Shown: positions 25,558 to 34,638 of the stretch, piece by piece
Layout: every line of letters starts with the position of its first letter
How positions within the stretch are numbered: position 1 is the stretch's first letter
From: Sandaracinaceae bacterium
GTDB taxonomy: Bacteria > Myxococcota_A > Polyangia > Polyangiales > JADJQN01
NCBI GenBank assembly: GCA_016712745.1
Contig: JADJQN010000003.1
Span: 124,001-188,000, forward strand
Length of the DNA stretch: 64,000 nt
Direction of reading: 5' to 3'
The notes under the pieces: model-generated
What the model was told of the DNA's origin: nothing
Databases searched by the model: none
Seen by the model: only the letters and a program-made list of their open reading frames with translations
Program-made: the position numbers and the translations under genes

Positions 25558-26825
25558 TCGGCTGCCTCATTGAGCAGCTCCGTCACGCGGACGCGGCCGG
25601 TGAGAAGATCATCCATCAGCCCTCGCTTCATGAGGCGTAGCTTATTGGCGGTGGCTTCTTCGCAACGTCCGCGCTCCTCAAGAGATTCGAACATCGCGGC
25701 GATGTGATCCTGCTCATGCTTCGTGATCGGCATCGCTACGCGCAACACGCGCAACTGAGCGAGCGTTATCTCTCGAAACGTGGTGCCCTTGACGCTCTGG
25801 TCGAACTGCCGCTGTAAGGAAGCGCCACGCAGCGACCAGAGCAGGAACGTGGGACTGATGGTCGCTGCTGGCGCAATCCGGGCCGTACCTTGCGTAAGGT
25901 TTGCACCCTCTAGCTCAGCAGGCACCAACAGTACCTTACCCACCGTCGCGCGAATGGCGCACACGATGTCACTCGCTACAACCCGTGAGCGGGCGTAGCT
26001 AGAGGCAATGCGAGCGGAGGTCCGGAGCAAGCCGTTCGCGCTAAGTCGCGTGCCCGACATGTCTCCGGTGCGGATATATGGGACACCGTCCGGCACGTGC
26101 GGACCGGCTTGAACGATGCCGTACGTGATCGCAGCATCGGAACGTACGCAATCCTCGAGCCGACGAAGCTCCCAATCCGACGGAATCCTCCCGAGTGGAG
26201 AGTCCTTGAACTGTTCGGGGTTGCGGTCGGGATCGCGGAGTTCGCCGTTGTCGTCGATGCCGCGAGTGAGAAGGTCGTGGAGCATGCCCTGCTTCACCAG
26301 CTTGAGCTTCGCGATGATCTCCTCAGTCTTCCGAATCGCCTCATCAACCGTATCGAGTATCTCGGCGATACGGCGCTGTTCGGCCAACGGCGGAAGTTGA
26401 ATCCAGCAGCGGCCGATGTCGCTGGGTTTGATGAAGGGCTGAGCGGAACCCGATCGGGGCCAATAGCCATCGCGATTCACTCGGTAGTAGAGAAAACGCG
26501 CACTTATCGTTGGATCGGTAACAATCGCCTGCACGTTGGCAAGCGTCGTCCAACTCCCTTCGGCCAAGAAACACTTGCCGCAGTTGGCACCAACCGACGA
26601 AAGCACGACGGCATCAGTCGCCGCGAACTCGACTCTCATCACAAAGCCGTCTTGCCCGGCAGCACTGAACGCTGGAATGCCACTTGCTTGGTAGTGAAGC
26701 TCCTTCGTCAATCCGAGTCGTCCGCCGGCTACGGTCTTGCTTACGTCGCCGATTTGGACGATGCGCCAGTCATCAGCATGCCCGTCGGGCTTCAGCCAGC
26801 CAGCGGAAAGCCGGGCGTTACGCAT
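25554..26825 (-). CDS. hsdS: Type I restriction-modification specificity subunit (HsdS)
   Basis: 423 residues with two target-recognition halves. Each ends in the typical helical spacer: LPPLAEQRRIAEILDTVDEA near residue 145 and MPITKHEQDHIAAMFESLEE near 375. Such spacers pair with HsdM. The recognition sequence cannot be read from the protein. The start overlaps hsdM by 8 bases and the stop overlaps the AlbA/ATPase gene by 4, so all are made from one message. The two halves differ, implying a bipartite asymmetric target. Confidence 0.92.
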   Translation of the reverse strand: MRNARLSAGWLKPDGHADDWRIVQIGDVSKTVAGGRLGLTKELHYQASGIPAFSAAGQDGFVMRVEFAATDAVVLSSVGANCGKCFLAEGSWTTLANVQAIVTDPTISARFLYYRVNRDGYWPRSGSAQPFIKPSDIGRCWIQLPPLAEQRRIAEILDTVDEAIRKTEEIIAKLKLVKQGMLHDLLTRGIDDNGELRDPDRNPEQFKDSPLGRIPSDWELRRLEDCVRSDAAITYGIVQAGPHVPDGVPYIRTGDMSGTRLSANGLLRTSARIASSYARSRVVASDIVCAIRATVGKVLLVPAELEGANLTQGTARIAPAATISPTFLLWSLRGASLQRQFDQSVKGTTFREITLAQLRVLRVAMPITKHEQDHIAAMFESLEERGRCEEATANKLRLMKRGLMDDLLTGRVRVTELLNEAAE

Positions 26826-29238
26826 ACCCGAGGCCCCCCAAGTACGCGCGAAGCTTGTTGGCCGCCTGATCCCGCTCGCGCTCGATACTGGTCAACATGA
26901 CACGGTACTTGTCCCAATACGCTTCGCACGCGATCACGATCTGTTGTCGATGACTCGACACATGTCGCACGAGGGTCGTGTCGACATCGCCGCGAAGGAT
27001 TCCGAGCACCAGATCTCGTGCGCGTGCTTCGTCGAGCGAGACCCTTGCCTCGGTGAGTCGCTTGGCGAAATCGGTCTGCTTTGCCGTCAAGGCCTTCTTA
27101 GTTTCAGCGAGCTGCTGCTTGAGACCTTTCAGCTCCTTTGCGGAGGGACGCTCCTCTGGCTCTGACTCGTCTTCGTTGTCCGAAGCGGTGGCCGCTTTGA
27201 CGGCAGCATCAAGTTCCGCCTTCCTTCCTTCTGACTCCAACAAATCAGCGAGATACTCGGGCAGGAGCCGCTTCACCAGTCGATGATCGAGCGGATTGTC
27301 CTTCGCGCTCTCATCCTCCATCGCTGTCAGAATGCTCGTCTCCCACGCTTCCACGAGACCGTGGAAGCCGCGCGCGGCAACGGTCTTCAGATCGTTCTGA
27401 ACATCGCCCCACCACGTGGCGACGACGCCGGATACTTGGAACCGATCGAGTAGGCCAGTCGGGCGTACTGCGGTCTCGAACGTGGATAGGAGCGTCGCAC
27501 GCACCTTCATCAGCTCTTTCCTCGCCGGTAACTCCACGAGCGCGATGTGTTGCTTCTTCCACCATTTGTCGACGGCGGCGGACATCGACAGCTCTTTCGC
27601 CTTCACGCCTTCGTCGGACTCGATGCGCTTCTTGATATCGCCCTTCTCCGTGAGGTCGTCCGCGAAGTCGAAGTAGCGTTCGTCGCGGTTCTTGAAGAGG
27701 CACGACGGGTCGAAACCATGAGCGTCGAAGAGCGCGCGCTGTGCCTCCACCTCTGACTTGGGCACGCCGCCGAGCAGGTGCGCACGAACGTCATGCGGCT
27801 CGGGCGGCGGCGCATTGTCCGCGTAGCGGCGGATGTTGAGGTTGTCCTCGTTCTCGCGTAGTTCGGCTCGGGTCACGATACGCGCGAAGCCATCGATACC
27901 CTCGAATGCCTGCCACGCGCTGACCACCTTCTCGATGTGTTCCGGATAGAGATAGTTCTGCGCGCGGCCCTCGAAGTATTCACGGTCCGCATTGATAAAG
28001 AGCACCTTGCCGCGCCGTGCCGGCGGCTTCGCCCCGGCCGCACGAAGCACCAGGAGACACGCGGGGATGCCAGTGCCGTAGAAGAGGTTCGAGCCGAGCC
28101 CGATCACGGAGTCGAGCATGTCGCCGTCGAGAATGCCGGTGCGAATATCCTTCTCTGCACCGCCACGGAACAGAACGCCGTGCGGCATGACGGTGACGAC
28201 CATCCCACCAGGCCGGAGCACGGCGAGCATGTGCTGCACGAACATGAGGTCCGCCTTCTTGCCGCTCTCGGGACAGAAGCCGAAGCGGAACCGTTCGGGA
28301 AACGGCAGACCGTCCTTCGTGTAGTTCTGGCTGAAGGGTGGGTTCGTAAGGACGCGATCGAAACGCATCAGCTCACCACCCTCAATGTGCTTGGGCTCGG
28401 CGAGAGTATCGCCGTTCTGTACGTCAGCATCGGGGATGCCGTGAAGCAGCATGTTCATCTTGCTGATCGACCACACGCCGCCATTCGACTCCTGACCGTA
28501 GAGGCCGAGGTTCTTCGAGTTCAAGCCGTGCTCGTCTAGATACTCCTTCGCGTGAACGAGCATGCCGCCCGATCCCGAGCACGGGTCGTAGACGCGCATG
28601 CCCTCTTTCGGTTCCGCGATACGCACCATCATGCGGACGACCGCACGAGGCGTGTAGAACTCGCCGCCCTTCTTGCCGGCGGAGTCTGCGAAGTCGCGGA
28701 TCAGGTACTCGTAGGCCGCGCCGAGAAGATCGGGATACTCGAAGTCCTCATTTCGAAGCCGATGCTTCGAGAAGTGCGCGATGAGTTCGCGCAGGCGTTT
28801 ATCCGGAATCGTCGACTGCCCAACCTTGCGGTTGAAGTCGATATGCTGAAGGACACCGTCGAGGCTCGTGTTCGACTCTTCGAGAGCGCCGAGTGCCTTG
28901 TTGAGACCGTTGCCGACGTCACGATGAACTTCGTCGCGCAGGTGCTCCCATCGCGCCTTCGGGGGGACGAAGAACGTGTCGGCGTAGAAGCTCGGATGGT
29001 CCGCGCGCTTCTTCGCTTCGGTGGGCGAGCGTCCCTTCTTCTGCTCGCGCGTGACGACCTCCTCGAAGCGCGCCTCGAACACGTCGGAACAACGCTTCAG
29101 GAAGAGAACGCCGAAGATGTACTCTTTGAACTCGGACGCATCCATCTTCCCGCGCAAGATGTCGGCGGCGGCGAGCAGGTGACGTTCGAGTTGGGGCAGT
29201 GTGAGGGGCATGGTGACCGGGTGTTGATGAAGCGACAT
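26818..29238 (-). CDS. hsdM: Type I restriction-modification DNA methyltransferase subunit (HsdM)
   Basis: 806 residues: an N-terminal helical HsdM domain (LERHLLAAADILRG, FKEYIFGVLFLKRCSD), then the adenine-N6 methyltransferase core. GEFYTPRAVVRMMV precedes the SAM motif DPCSGSGG (218-225), and the catalytic motif is NPPF (299-302). A long C-terminal extension (about 500-806) contains a coiled coil near ELKGLKQQLAETKKALTAKQ. The ATG at 29238 has GAGG about 9 bases upstream; an ATG at 29211 is possible. First gene of the coupled hsdM-hsdS-AlbA-heptad-hsdR-YgjP operon. Modifies host DNA at the HsdS target and protects against HsdR. Confidence 0.93.
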   Translation of the reverse strand: MSLHQHPVTMPLTLPQLERHLLAAADILRGKMDASEFKEYIFGVLFLKRCSDVFEARFEEVVTREQKKGRSPTEAKKRADHPSFYADTFFVPPKARWEHLRDEVHRDVGNGLNKALGALEESNTSLDGVLQHIDFNRKVGQSTIPDKRLRELIAHFSKHRLRNEDFEYPDLLGAAYEYLIRDFADSAGKKGGEFYTPRAVVRMMVRIAEPKEGMRVYDPCSGSGGMLVHAKEYLDEHGLNSKNLGLYGQESNGGVWSISKMNMLLHGIPDADVQNGDTLAEPKHIEGGELMRFDRVLTNPPFSQNYTKDGLPFPERFRFGFCPESGKKADLMFVQHMLAVLRPGGMVVTVMPHGVLFRGGAEKDIRTGILDGDMLDSVIGLGSNLFYGTGIPACLLVLRAAGAKPPARRGKVLFINADREYFEGRAQNYLYPEHIEKVVSAWQAFEGIDGFARIVTRAELRENEDNLNIRRYADNAPPPEPHDVRAHLLGGVPKSEVEAQRALFDAHGFDPSCLFKNRDERYFDFADDLTEKGDIKKRIESDEGVKAKELSMSAAVDKWWKKQHIALVELPARKELMKVRATLLSTFETAVRPTGLLDRFQVSGVVATWWGDVQNDLKTVAARGFHGLVEAWETSILTAMEDESAKDNPLDHRLVKRLLPEYLADLLESEGRKAELDAAVKAATASDNEDESEPEERPSAKELKGLKQQLAETKKALTAKQTDFAKRLTEARVSLDEARARDLVLGILRGDVDTTLVRHVSSHRQQIVIACEAYWDKYRVMLTSIERERDQAANKLRAYLGGLGYA

Positions 29239-29375
29239 CGCTGTCGACCTCGGACCATGAATGTCCCCGAACGAGCCGCGATCCCCACCGTGGGGAACGC
29301 AACGTTATCCTGAGGTTGCGCGCATTAGTAGGGCGCGCTCTCGTGTCGAGCAATTCAGCGGCGATCTGGTGCGCC

Positions 29376-30230
29376 TTAGGGGTGAATCTGTAGATCGTCG
29401 ACCCATTGCTCAAACGATCGTACTCGCTGTCGCGGTGCGGGGCAGGCTTGAGCGATCTCACGGAACTTCGAGTCCTCAATGATCAAGGTAGTCGCGTGCG
29501 CCGCAGCATTGTAGTGCTGATGATCCACGCTATCGTTCTCGTCGAGCTTGCGACCGTCCCGGTACACCAAGTAGCGCCGCGTCACAGCGTATGCACAGTG
29601 CGCGCGCAGAGTAGGGATGCGTCCGGGTTCAACCGTTGCCGCGTCGTCTACGGCAATGCCAAGGTCGGGCGCCAGATCGCGGACGCCGTCGCGATACCAC
29701 TCGTCGACGACTCGCTCGACCTGATCCATCTCTCGCGCGATCGTCGACCCGAGTCTCTTCTGCGTCTCAAAGGCCGCGAACAACTCGTCTCTCCCGACCT
29801 TCTCGTTCGCGAGCCAAACCTCTTTCCTGGCCTTCGACCATTCGAGCTGCCCGCGAACTGCGTCTTTGTCGTCGAGCACGCCGCCTAGTAGAAGCGCGAC
29901 GTCCTCCTTCGAGACGAAAGGAAGCGTTCCCGCCAACTCGGATCGCATCGCGTCGATCCCATCGAAGGGGATCTCGACACGACACGCACGGAGAAACTCG
30001 ACCTGCGGGCGGAAGTCGGCCATGTGCTCCGCCGAACTCTCATGAGCCGGCGTCAGCTCGCTCAACAGCGGCATGCCGATGATGAGGACTGGCGGTGACG
30101 GCGAGTGCTTCGCTGAAAGGCGCGTTCGCACGATGGCGAGGGTCTCCTTCGAGATCGACTTGTGCCGCCACAAGAGCTGGAACGCGCTCGTGTCGAAGTA
30201 CAGGCGCTCGTCGTTGCGTTCAGAGGGCAT
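29376..30230 (-). CDS. PIN-like nuclease candidate
   Basis: 284 residues from the ATG at 30230; a TTG five codons upstream is the alternative. It begins with LYFDTSAFQLLWR, a beta strand ending in Asp as in the PIN fold. Near the C-terminus it has ENDSVDHQHYNAAAHA followed by TLIIEDSKF. This Asp...Asp/His...Glu-Asp arrangement is what PIN-superfamily RNases use to hold metal. The centre is a helical insertion, making it about twice the usual PIN length, so it is not a VapC toxin. It overlaps the stop of the upstream nuclease-like gene by 11 bases and lies 137 bases before hsdM. The family call rests on these motifs only. Confidence 0.6.
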   Translation of the reverse strand: MPSERNDERLYFDTSAFQLLWRHKSISKETLAIVRTRLSAKHSPSPPVLIIGMPLLSELTPAHESSAEHMADFRPQVEFLRACRVEIPFDGIDAMRSELAGTLPFVSKEDVALLLGGVLDDKDAVRGQLEWSKARKEVWLANEKVGRDELFAAFETQKRLGSTIAREMDQVERVVDEWYRDGVRDLAPDLGIAVDDAATVEPGRIPTLRAHCAYAVTRRYLVYRDGRKLDENDSVDHQHYNAAAHATTLIIEDSKFREIAQACPAPRQRVRSFEQWVDDLQIHP

Positions 30231-30969
30231 GCCCGACAGCGACAAAGGAGTTCTGCGGGTTCAGCTCGACGACGAGGCCACGACTCGCATCCACGAAGAA
30301 CGTGCGGTCGAAGGACGAGGTGAGCCCGATGTGGGCGTTTCCGCTGATCCAACTTCCATCCTCGAACGAAGTGCCCGCGCCGAGCACAAGCCACTGCTCG
30401 CAGCCTTCCAACTCCTCGCGGTATCGGGTGACCTTGCAGTTCTTCCTGTCGATCGCAGCTTGCAAGTCCGTCGCGTACTGCGGGCCTGCGGAGAACACCA
30501 TGCTGACCCCCGGCTCCGGTGCTCCCCAAACCAGAAGCTGTTCGACGTAGTCGATCCCCAGCTGGCGGAGCGCCTCGGTTCGAATCACTACGCACTCATC
30601 GAACTTGGACGGCGAGGTTTGCGATGCCGCCTCAACGATTCGATCGCAGGTCTTCGCGCGCGTGTCAGGTCGCGCGAGTGCACGAGCGTGATATTCGTGC
30701 AGATAGACGTGGACGTCCCGCACAACTCTCTTGCTGTTGAGTCCTTTGAGCAACTCCTCCCGTAGCGCATCCTTGTAAGACGTCGCTTGCGCGAGTGACT
30801 CGGAAACGAGATTGGTGATTTCGAGTCCAATCCTCTGACCACTGTCGAGCGTGCAGACGAAGTCGCTCGCTGGCTCCGGCTGGCGGCGCGCAGACACAAT
30901 GTTGGCCACACCACGATTGTGGTTCTGGAACGCGGCGAGTATCTGGTCCTCTCGGTCAGTCTTGTTCAC
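30220..30969 (-). CDS. Predicted PD-(D/E)xK-like protein upstream of the restriction operon
   Basis: 249 residues starting MNKTDREDQILAAFQNH. The segment EPASDFVCTLDSGQRIGLEIT has the order of a P-D strand followed by an acidic residue on the next strand (D...E-x-T), a weak restriction-endonuclease-like signature; the usual Lys is Thr here. The following part predicts alternating helices and strands ending FFVDASRGLVVELNP. It overlaps its partner by 11 bases and is divergent from the HEPN gene. No firm family; a nuclease role is a hypothesis. Confidence 0.5.
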   Translation of the reverse strand: MNKTDREDQILAAFQNHNRGVANIVSARRQPEPASDFVCTLDSGQRIGLEITNLVSESLAQATSYKDALREELLKGLNSKRVVRDVHVYLHEYHARALARPDTRAKTCDRIVEAASQTSPSKFDECVVIRTEALRQLGIDYVEQLLVWGAPEPGVSMVFSAGPQYATDLQAAIDRKNCKVTRYREELEGCEQWLVLGAGTSFEDGSWISGNAHIGLTSSFDRTFFVDASRGLVVELNPQNSFVAVGHAL

Positions 30970-31247
30970 GTGGCGCCTCGTTTCCTATGCTTGCCTTGCG
31001 CCAGCAAGTGTTGCGCGCCGGATATCGCGCGCAAGGCAAAGTAGAGAGAACCGCATCTTTCGCGGCTCACGCCGTGTGCGGATGAGGGCGATCGCGAGTT
31101 CGGACTCCCGCGGGTGCGCGAAACTACGCGTTGTCCAGCGGCGGGATGTCTCGGACGACTGCGGGGTCGAAGCGCCCTGGTGCGCCAAACGCCGAGATGG
31201 CAGCCTGCGTCTCGTGCCCCACCTGCAACGCGTTCACGCAACGCCCG

Positions 31248-32801
31248 ATGAATGACTCTCCGCCCAGATCCTTGCGAGGTCTCCCAATCGCAGAGGCTTT
31301 GGCACTTCTCGGTCGCCTCATTGACGACGCGGCGCAGAAGGATGATCGCGAGGCCAACGAGCTTGCGCTCCGCCTGGGGCAAGACCTTCTCGACACGTCG
31401 CCAGCGTCGGCCGACGCGGCAACCCTCCACTACTTTCTCGCAAATGCGCGCACCGATCGCGAGCGGCTGCTGAGGACGCAAGCTGCGCAGCACTGGGCGT
31501 GGCTTGATGTGGACAGCGAGAGCGCCCTCCGCCATCTTCGGTCGGCAATGCGCGAGAAGAGCTTTGGGCTTCTCGCTCGCCAGAGACGGGCCGAGATCCT
31601 TACTAACCTGGGCAACCTACTGAACAACGTTGGACGTCCGATCGAAGCCGTTGCTCGCTTTGATGACGCCCTAGCGGTGGTGCCTGAGTTCGGCATCGCG
31701 TTCGCCAATCGCGCCGTCGCCTTCCGAGCCTACGCTCAGCACTACCATGATGAAGGGCAAAGTCTCGTTCTCGCGCGGCGAGCGTGGCAGGACATGAGCA
31801 GTGCTCTGCGCATGCCCCTTGAGGCTGGAGTGGCGGTGAATCTCCGCAACCAGCAGCAGAAGTTGGAGCAGGAGATGCCGAGTGTGCGCGGGCCCGAGCC
31901 AGCGTTCGACGATGGTTCGGCGGATTGGACGCCATCGGAGCAACGCTACCGCCGATGGGCACTACGAGAGCGGCTATTCCTGAACCCAATGAACGATGTC
32001 TCGTCGGCGGCAATCGCCGGTCGAGATACGTTGAACTGCCCAACGCTCACCACACGCTCACCCACGGTCCCAATGCCGATCGAGTTTGTGAACGAGATCA
32101 AACAACAGTATTGCTCCGCACGTTTCATACTCTACGAGGGCCTTCGGTCGCGAAGTCCGCACTATTCGGATCGTGAAACGCATATCGTCGAGAACGTGGA
32201 GAGCATGACCGCCACCCTGCACGAGCTTCGTGTTGAGCGAGTCAAGGCAGCGTACCGGAGCGCGTACTCGATATTCGACAAGGTCGCGTTTCTCTTGAAC
32301 GACTACCTCGTACTCGACAGCAAGAAGTACGACGTTTCGTTTCGCAAGCTCTGGTATGTCGGTGGGAAGGCAAAGAACGGACTCCGACCCGAACTTCGAG
32401 ACAAAACGAACTGGGGACTTCGCGGCCTCTTCTGGTTGTCACGGGACCTACACGAGGACGCCACGGGACTCCCGCCTGCGCTTGATCCGGAAGCGCGGAA
32501 ACTCGCTGACCTTAGGCACTGCTTCGAACACAAGCACAGCAAAGTGGTTGAGGTTGGACTGCCGGAGAGAGCTTCCGAGCTTGGAGCGCACGTTATCGAG
32601 TTCCCAAGCCTCGTCGCCAGCACGCTCACGCTCTTTCGGCTGGCGCGGGCGGCCGTCATCTACCTCGTCATTGGCATCGGGGTCGAAGAGCGGAGCAACG
32701 ATCGGCGGAAGGGGGGACTGACGGTCGTTGTGAATCTACCCAAGCGACAGGATCCGCCGGCTCGCAAACGCGCGCCACGGCGTCCTCCTGAAGGCCGCTG
32801 A
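31248..32801 (+). CDS. TPR-HEPN protein (LA2681-like), probable RNase effector
   Basis: About 517 residues from the ATG at 31248; the frame is open to a TTG at 31131 and includes other ATGs at 31146 and 31197, none with a clear ribosome site. The N-terminal half is TPR-like (ILTNLGNLLNNVGRPIEAVA, RFDDALAVVPEFGIAFANRA). The C-terminal half ends in a HEPN domain with YSIFDKVAFLLNDYL and the catalytic RxxxxH motif in LADLRHCFEHKH. This layout fits the LA2681-like HEPN family, whose HEPN domains act as metal-independent RNases in stress and anti-phage systems. It stands alone, divergent from the nuclease-like pair. A perfect inverted repeat 42 bases after the stop may terminate transcription. Confidence 0.75.
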   Translation: MNDSPPRSLRGLPIAEALALLGRLIDDAAQKDDREANELALRLGQDLLDTSPASADAATLHYFLANARTDRERLLRTQAAQHWAWLDVDSESALRHLRSAMREKSFGLLARQRRAEILTNLGNLLNNVGRPIEAVARFDDALAVVPEFGIAFANRAVAFRAYAQHYHDEGQSLVLARRAWQDMSSALRMPLEAGVAVNLRNQQQKLEQEMPSVRGPEPAFDDGSADWTPSEQRYRRWALRERLFLNPMNDVSSAAIAGRDTLNCPTLTTRSPTVPMPIEFVNEIKQQYCSARFILYEGLRSRSPHYSDRETHIVENVESMTATLHELRVERVKAAYRSAYSIFDKVAFLLNDYLVLDSKKYDVSFRKLWYVGGKAKNGLRPELRDKTNWGLRGLFWLSRDLHEDATGLPPALDPEARKLADLRHCFEHKHSKVVEVGLPERASELGAHVIEFPSLVASTLTLFRLARAAVIYLVIGIGVEERSNDRRKGGLTVVVNLPKRQDPPARKRAPRRPPEGR

Positions 32802-32843
32802 CCCCAGGCCACCGACGTGATCGCCCCTCGACGACCTGACGGC

Positions 32844-32869
32844 TTCAACGAAACGACCGTTTCGTTGAA
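32844..32869. terminator. Perfect 11-bp inverted repeat between HEPN and recombinase genes
   Basis: TTCAACGAAAC, loop GACC, GTTTCGTTGAA. The stem is perfect but no T-run follows, so it could be a terminator for the HEPN gene or an operator for the downstream recombinase. Confidence 0.45.
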
Positions 32870-32927
32870 GGATACTGCACGCCCGTATCCAGTATCGACC
32901 TCTGCATGACGATTCGTGGTCGCCGAC

Positions 32928-32955
32928 GTCGTATCCGGCTGGTGCCTGTCCTTAT
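32928..32955 (+). promoter_or_regulatory. Motif shared upstream of both serine recombinase genes (right copy)
   Basis: Starts GTCGTA, contains GCCTGTCC and ends TAT, 41-68 bases before the recombinase ATG. It matches 21 of 28 bases of the minus strand of 15380-15407. The function is undetermined: shared promoter/operator or recombination site. Confidence 0.4.
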
Positions 32956-32995
32956 CTGTATCTCCAAAGACGCGATGCCGCGTCGGAGGATATTC

Positions 32996-33754
32996 ATGAA
33001 ACGCCGCACCCGCAGAACTCAGTGTCCCAAAACAGTTGCCGGATACGCCAGGGTCTCAACCGATGAGCAGGCTGTATCCGGAATCTCGATCGACGCGCAG
33101 CAGGCCGCTATCACTCGATACGCAAACGCCGAGGGGCTTGTCCTCGGCAATATCTACATCGACGCCGGAGTATCCGCGTCCGTTCCGCTCGCGGATAGGC
33201 CGCAGGGCGCGGAGCTGGTCGCACGTCTGCGAGCGGGCGAGATATCCGCGGTCGTCGTGACGAAGCTCGACAGAGCATGGAGATCCGCCATCGACGCACT
33301 CACTACGACGGCCGAGTGGCGTGATCGCGATATCGCACTTCACTTCGTAGATCTGAAACTGGATACAACGACTGCGGTCGGCAGAATGTTCCTCACGATG
33401 CTCGCAGGCGTCGCCGAGATGGAGAGGAACTTGATATCGGAAAGGACCGCAGCAGCTCTCGCTCATATCCGGATGGAGGGTGCAACGTTAGGTGGCGAGC
33501 CGATCGGTTGGGTGCGGACGGATGATCACGATACTGCCGGTCGCAAGCGCTTCGTGCGGGACGCCGATGAGCAAACGACGATATCGCGCATCTGGAAACT
33601 CAACGATCGGGGGATGGGCTTCACCGCGATCGCGATACTGATGGCCTTCGAAGCGTGGCCTACGAAGCGCGGCGGCAGATGGCATCCATGGACCGTCGCG
33701 AAGATACTCGCGCGCGGACGCGAGCAGAGCGGACCTGGATATTGTGCGGCGTGA
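32996..33754 (+). CDS. Serine site-specific recombinase, paralogue of the 14588-15340 gene
   Basis: 252 residues from the ATG at 32996, which has GGAGG 7 bases upstream; the frame extends to 32906 without a ribosome site. The catalytic domain has AGYARVSTDEQ with the nucleophile Ser, ADRPQGAELVARLRAGEI and VVVTKLDRAWRS. Helix E follows (AEMERNLISERTAAALAHIR), and the C-terminal GGRWHPWTVAKILARGRE matches the other recombinase almost position for position. The two genes face away from each other around a 17.6-kb interval. It ends 11 bases from the convergent AbiEii gene. Confidence 0.87.
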   Translation: MKRRTRRTQCPKTVAGYARVSTDEQAVSGISIDAQQAAITRYANAEGLVLGNIYIDAGVSASVPLADRPQGAELVARLRAGEISAVVVTKLDRAWRSAIDALTTTAEWRDRDIALHFVDLKLDTTTAVGRMFLTMLAGVAEMERNLISERTAAALAHIRMEGATLGGEPIGWVRTDDHDTAGRKRFVRDADEQTTISRIWKLNDRGMGFTAIAILMAFEAWPTKRGGRWHPWTVAKILARGREQSGPGYCAA

Positions 33755-33765
33755 ACTCGCGTCGA

Positions 33766-34638
33766 TCAGGCCGGTGCCCTGCCCCTCCAGGGTTCACCTG
33801 GAAGTCTTGCGATCAGCCCCCGACGCACGAGGCGTAGCGCTTCACGCGCGTCGTATGTGGAAACGCCTTCGGTATTCGAGGCAATATCCGAATCGGATGC
33901 AGGCGGTAGCGCGACGGCCAGCAACGTCCGCATGTCGCTCATGAAGCCCGTATCCGCTTCCTTGCCCGCGAGGTTGGCTTCAAACTCCGCACGAGATACG
34001 ACAGCGCCAGAGTGTTTCATATACGCCTCGAAGCACTCCACGATACTCGCGCAGTCGAGCTGCGCATGCGTCTCAAGAGCGACCGCGAGATCAAACAGGT
34101 CGCGTCCCTTCTTTCGCTGATAGAGCGCCCGAAGCTTTGTCGCGAGCAACTCCGCCAGCTCGAATGTGACGACGTCGGCCTCACCTGTAAACCACGGGTT
34201 CTCAACGACAGCACGATGGCGGATATGGCCGTGCACCGCAAAGTGTTCGCGTGTGTTGATCTCCACCTTGAGGCGCATGCGAGTCGCTGGCAGCCCCTCA
34301 GACTCGAAACGGTATGTGAGGCTCACGCGCCCTTCGGACTGTTTCCACGTCGGTCGTCCGAGCCAAGGATCGAGCCGCTCGCGAAGCACCGTCATGACCG
34401 GCCCCATGGGCTCCGCACGAACCTGCACGAGGTCGATATCCTCGGAGTACCGACGTGCGGGCTTGAAGAATAGCTTGTGCAGCGCGGTGCCCCCACGAAA
34501 CGCGAGCGCGCCGGCAAGCGTGGCATCGGAGAAGATCTCGATAATGGCACGCGAGATAACGAGGTCCTGCTCGACTTGTGCGTCGGTGACCCAAGGTGCC
34601 TGGCCGCGCCAAGCGGTGATGTTTGCGCGCGGGATCAT
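33766..34638 (-). CDS. abiEii: AbiEii toxin (nucleotidyltransferase) of a type IV toxin-antitoxin system
   Basis: 290 residues. The nucleotidyltransferase core is LAFRGGTALHKLFF (the GG-T/S motif) followed by ARRYSEDIDLV with the two catalytic acids. A further helical domain contains ELLATKLRALYQRKKGRDLFDLA, the conserved Lys and RKGRDLFD segment of AbiEii/MenT-type toxins. Known relatives use NTPs to block growth (tRNA nucleotidylation in MenT) and give abortive phage infection. The start overlaps the antitoxin stop as ATGA. The length is normal and no damage is seen. Confidence 0.92.
   Translation of the reverse strand: MIPRANITAWRGQAPWVTDAQVEQDLVISRAIIEIFSDATLAGALAFRGGTALHKLFFKPARRYSEDIDLVQVRAEPMGPVMTVLRERLDPWLGRPTWKQSEGRVSLTYRFESEGLPATRMRLKVEINTREHFAVHGHIRHRAVVENPWFTGEADVVTFELAELLATKLRALYQRKKGRDLFDLAVALETHAQLDCASIVECFEAYMKHSGAVVSRAEFEANLAGKEADTGFMSDMRTLLAVALPPASDSDIASNTEGVSTYDAREALRLVRRGLIARLPGEPWRGRAPA

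Noticed and set aside
26097..26900. 267-codon plus-strand frame opposite hsdS
   Set aside because: Antisense shadow; hsdS is well supported and the frame shows no known pattern.
30073..30765. 230-codon plus-strand frame opposite the nuclease-like pair
   Set aside because: No ribosome site or domain; the opposite strand has two overlapping, protein-like genes.
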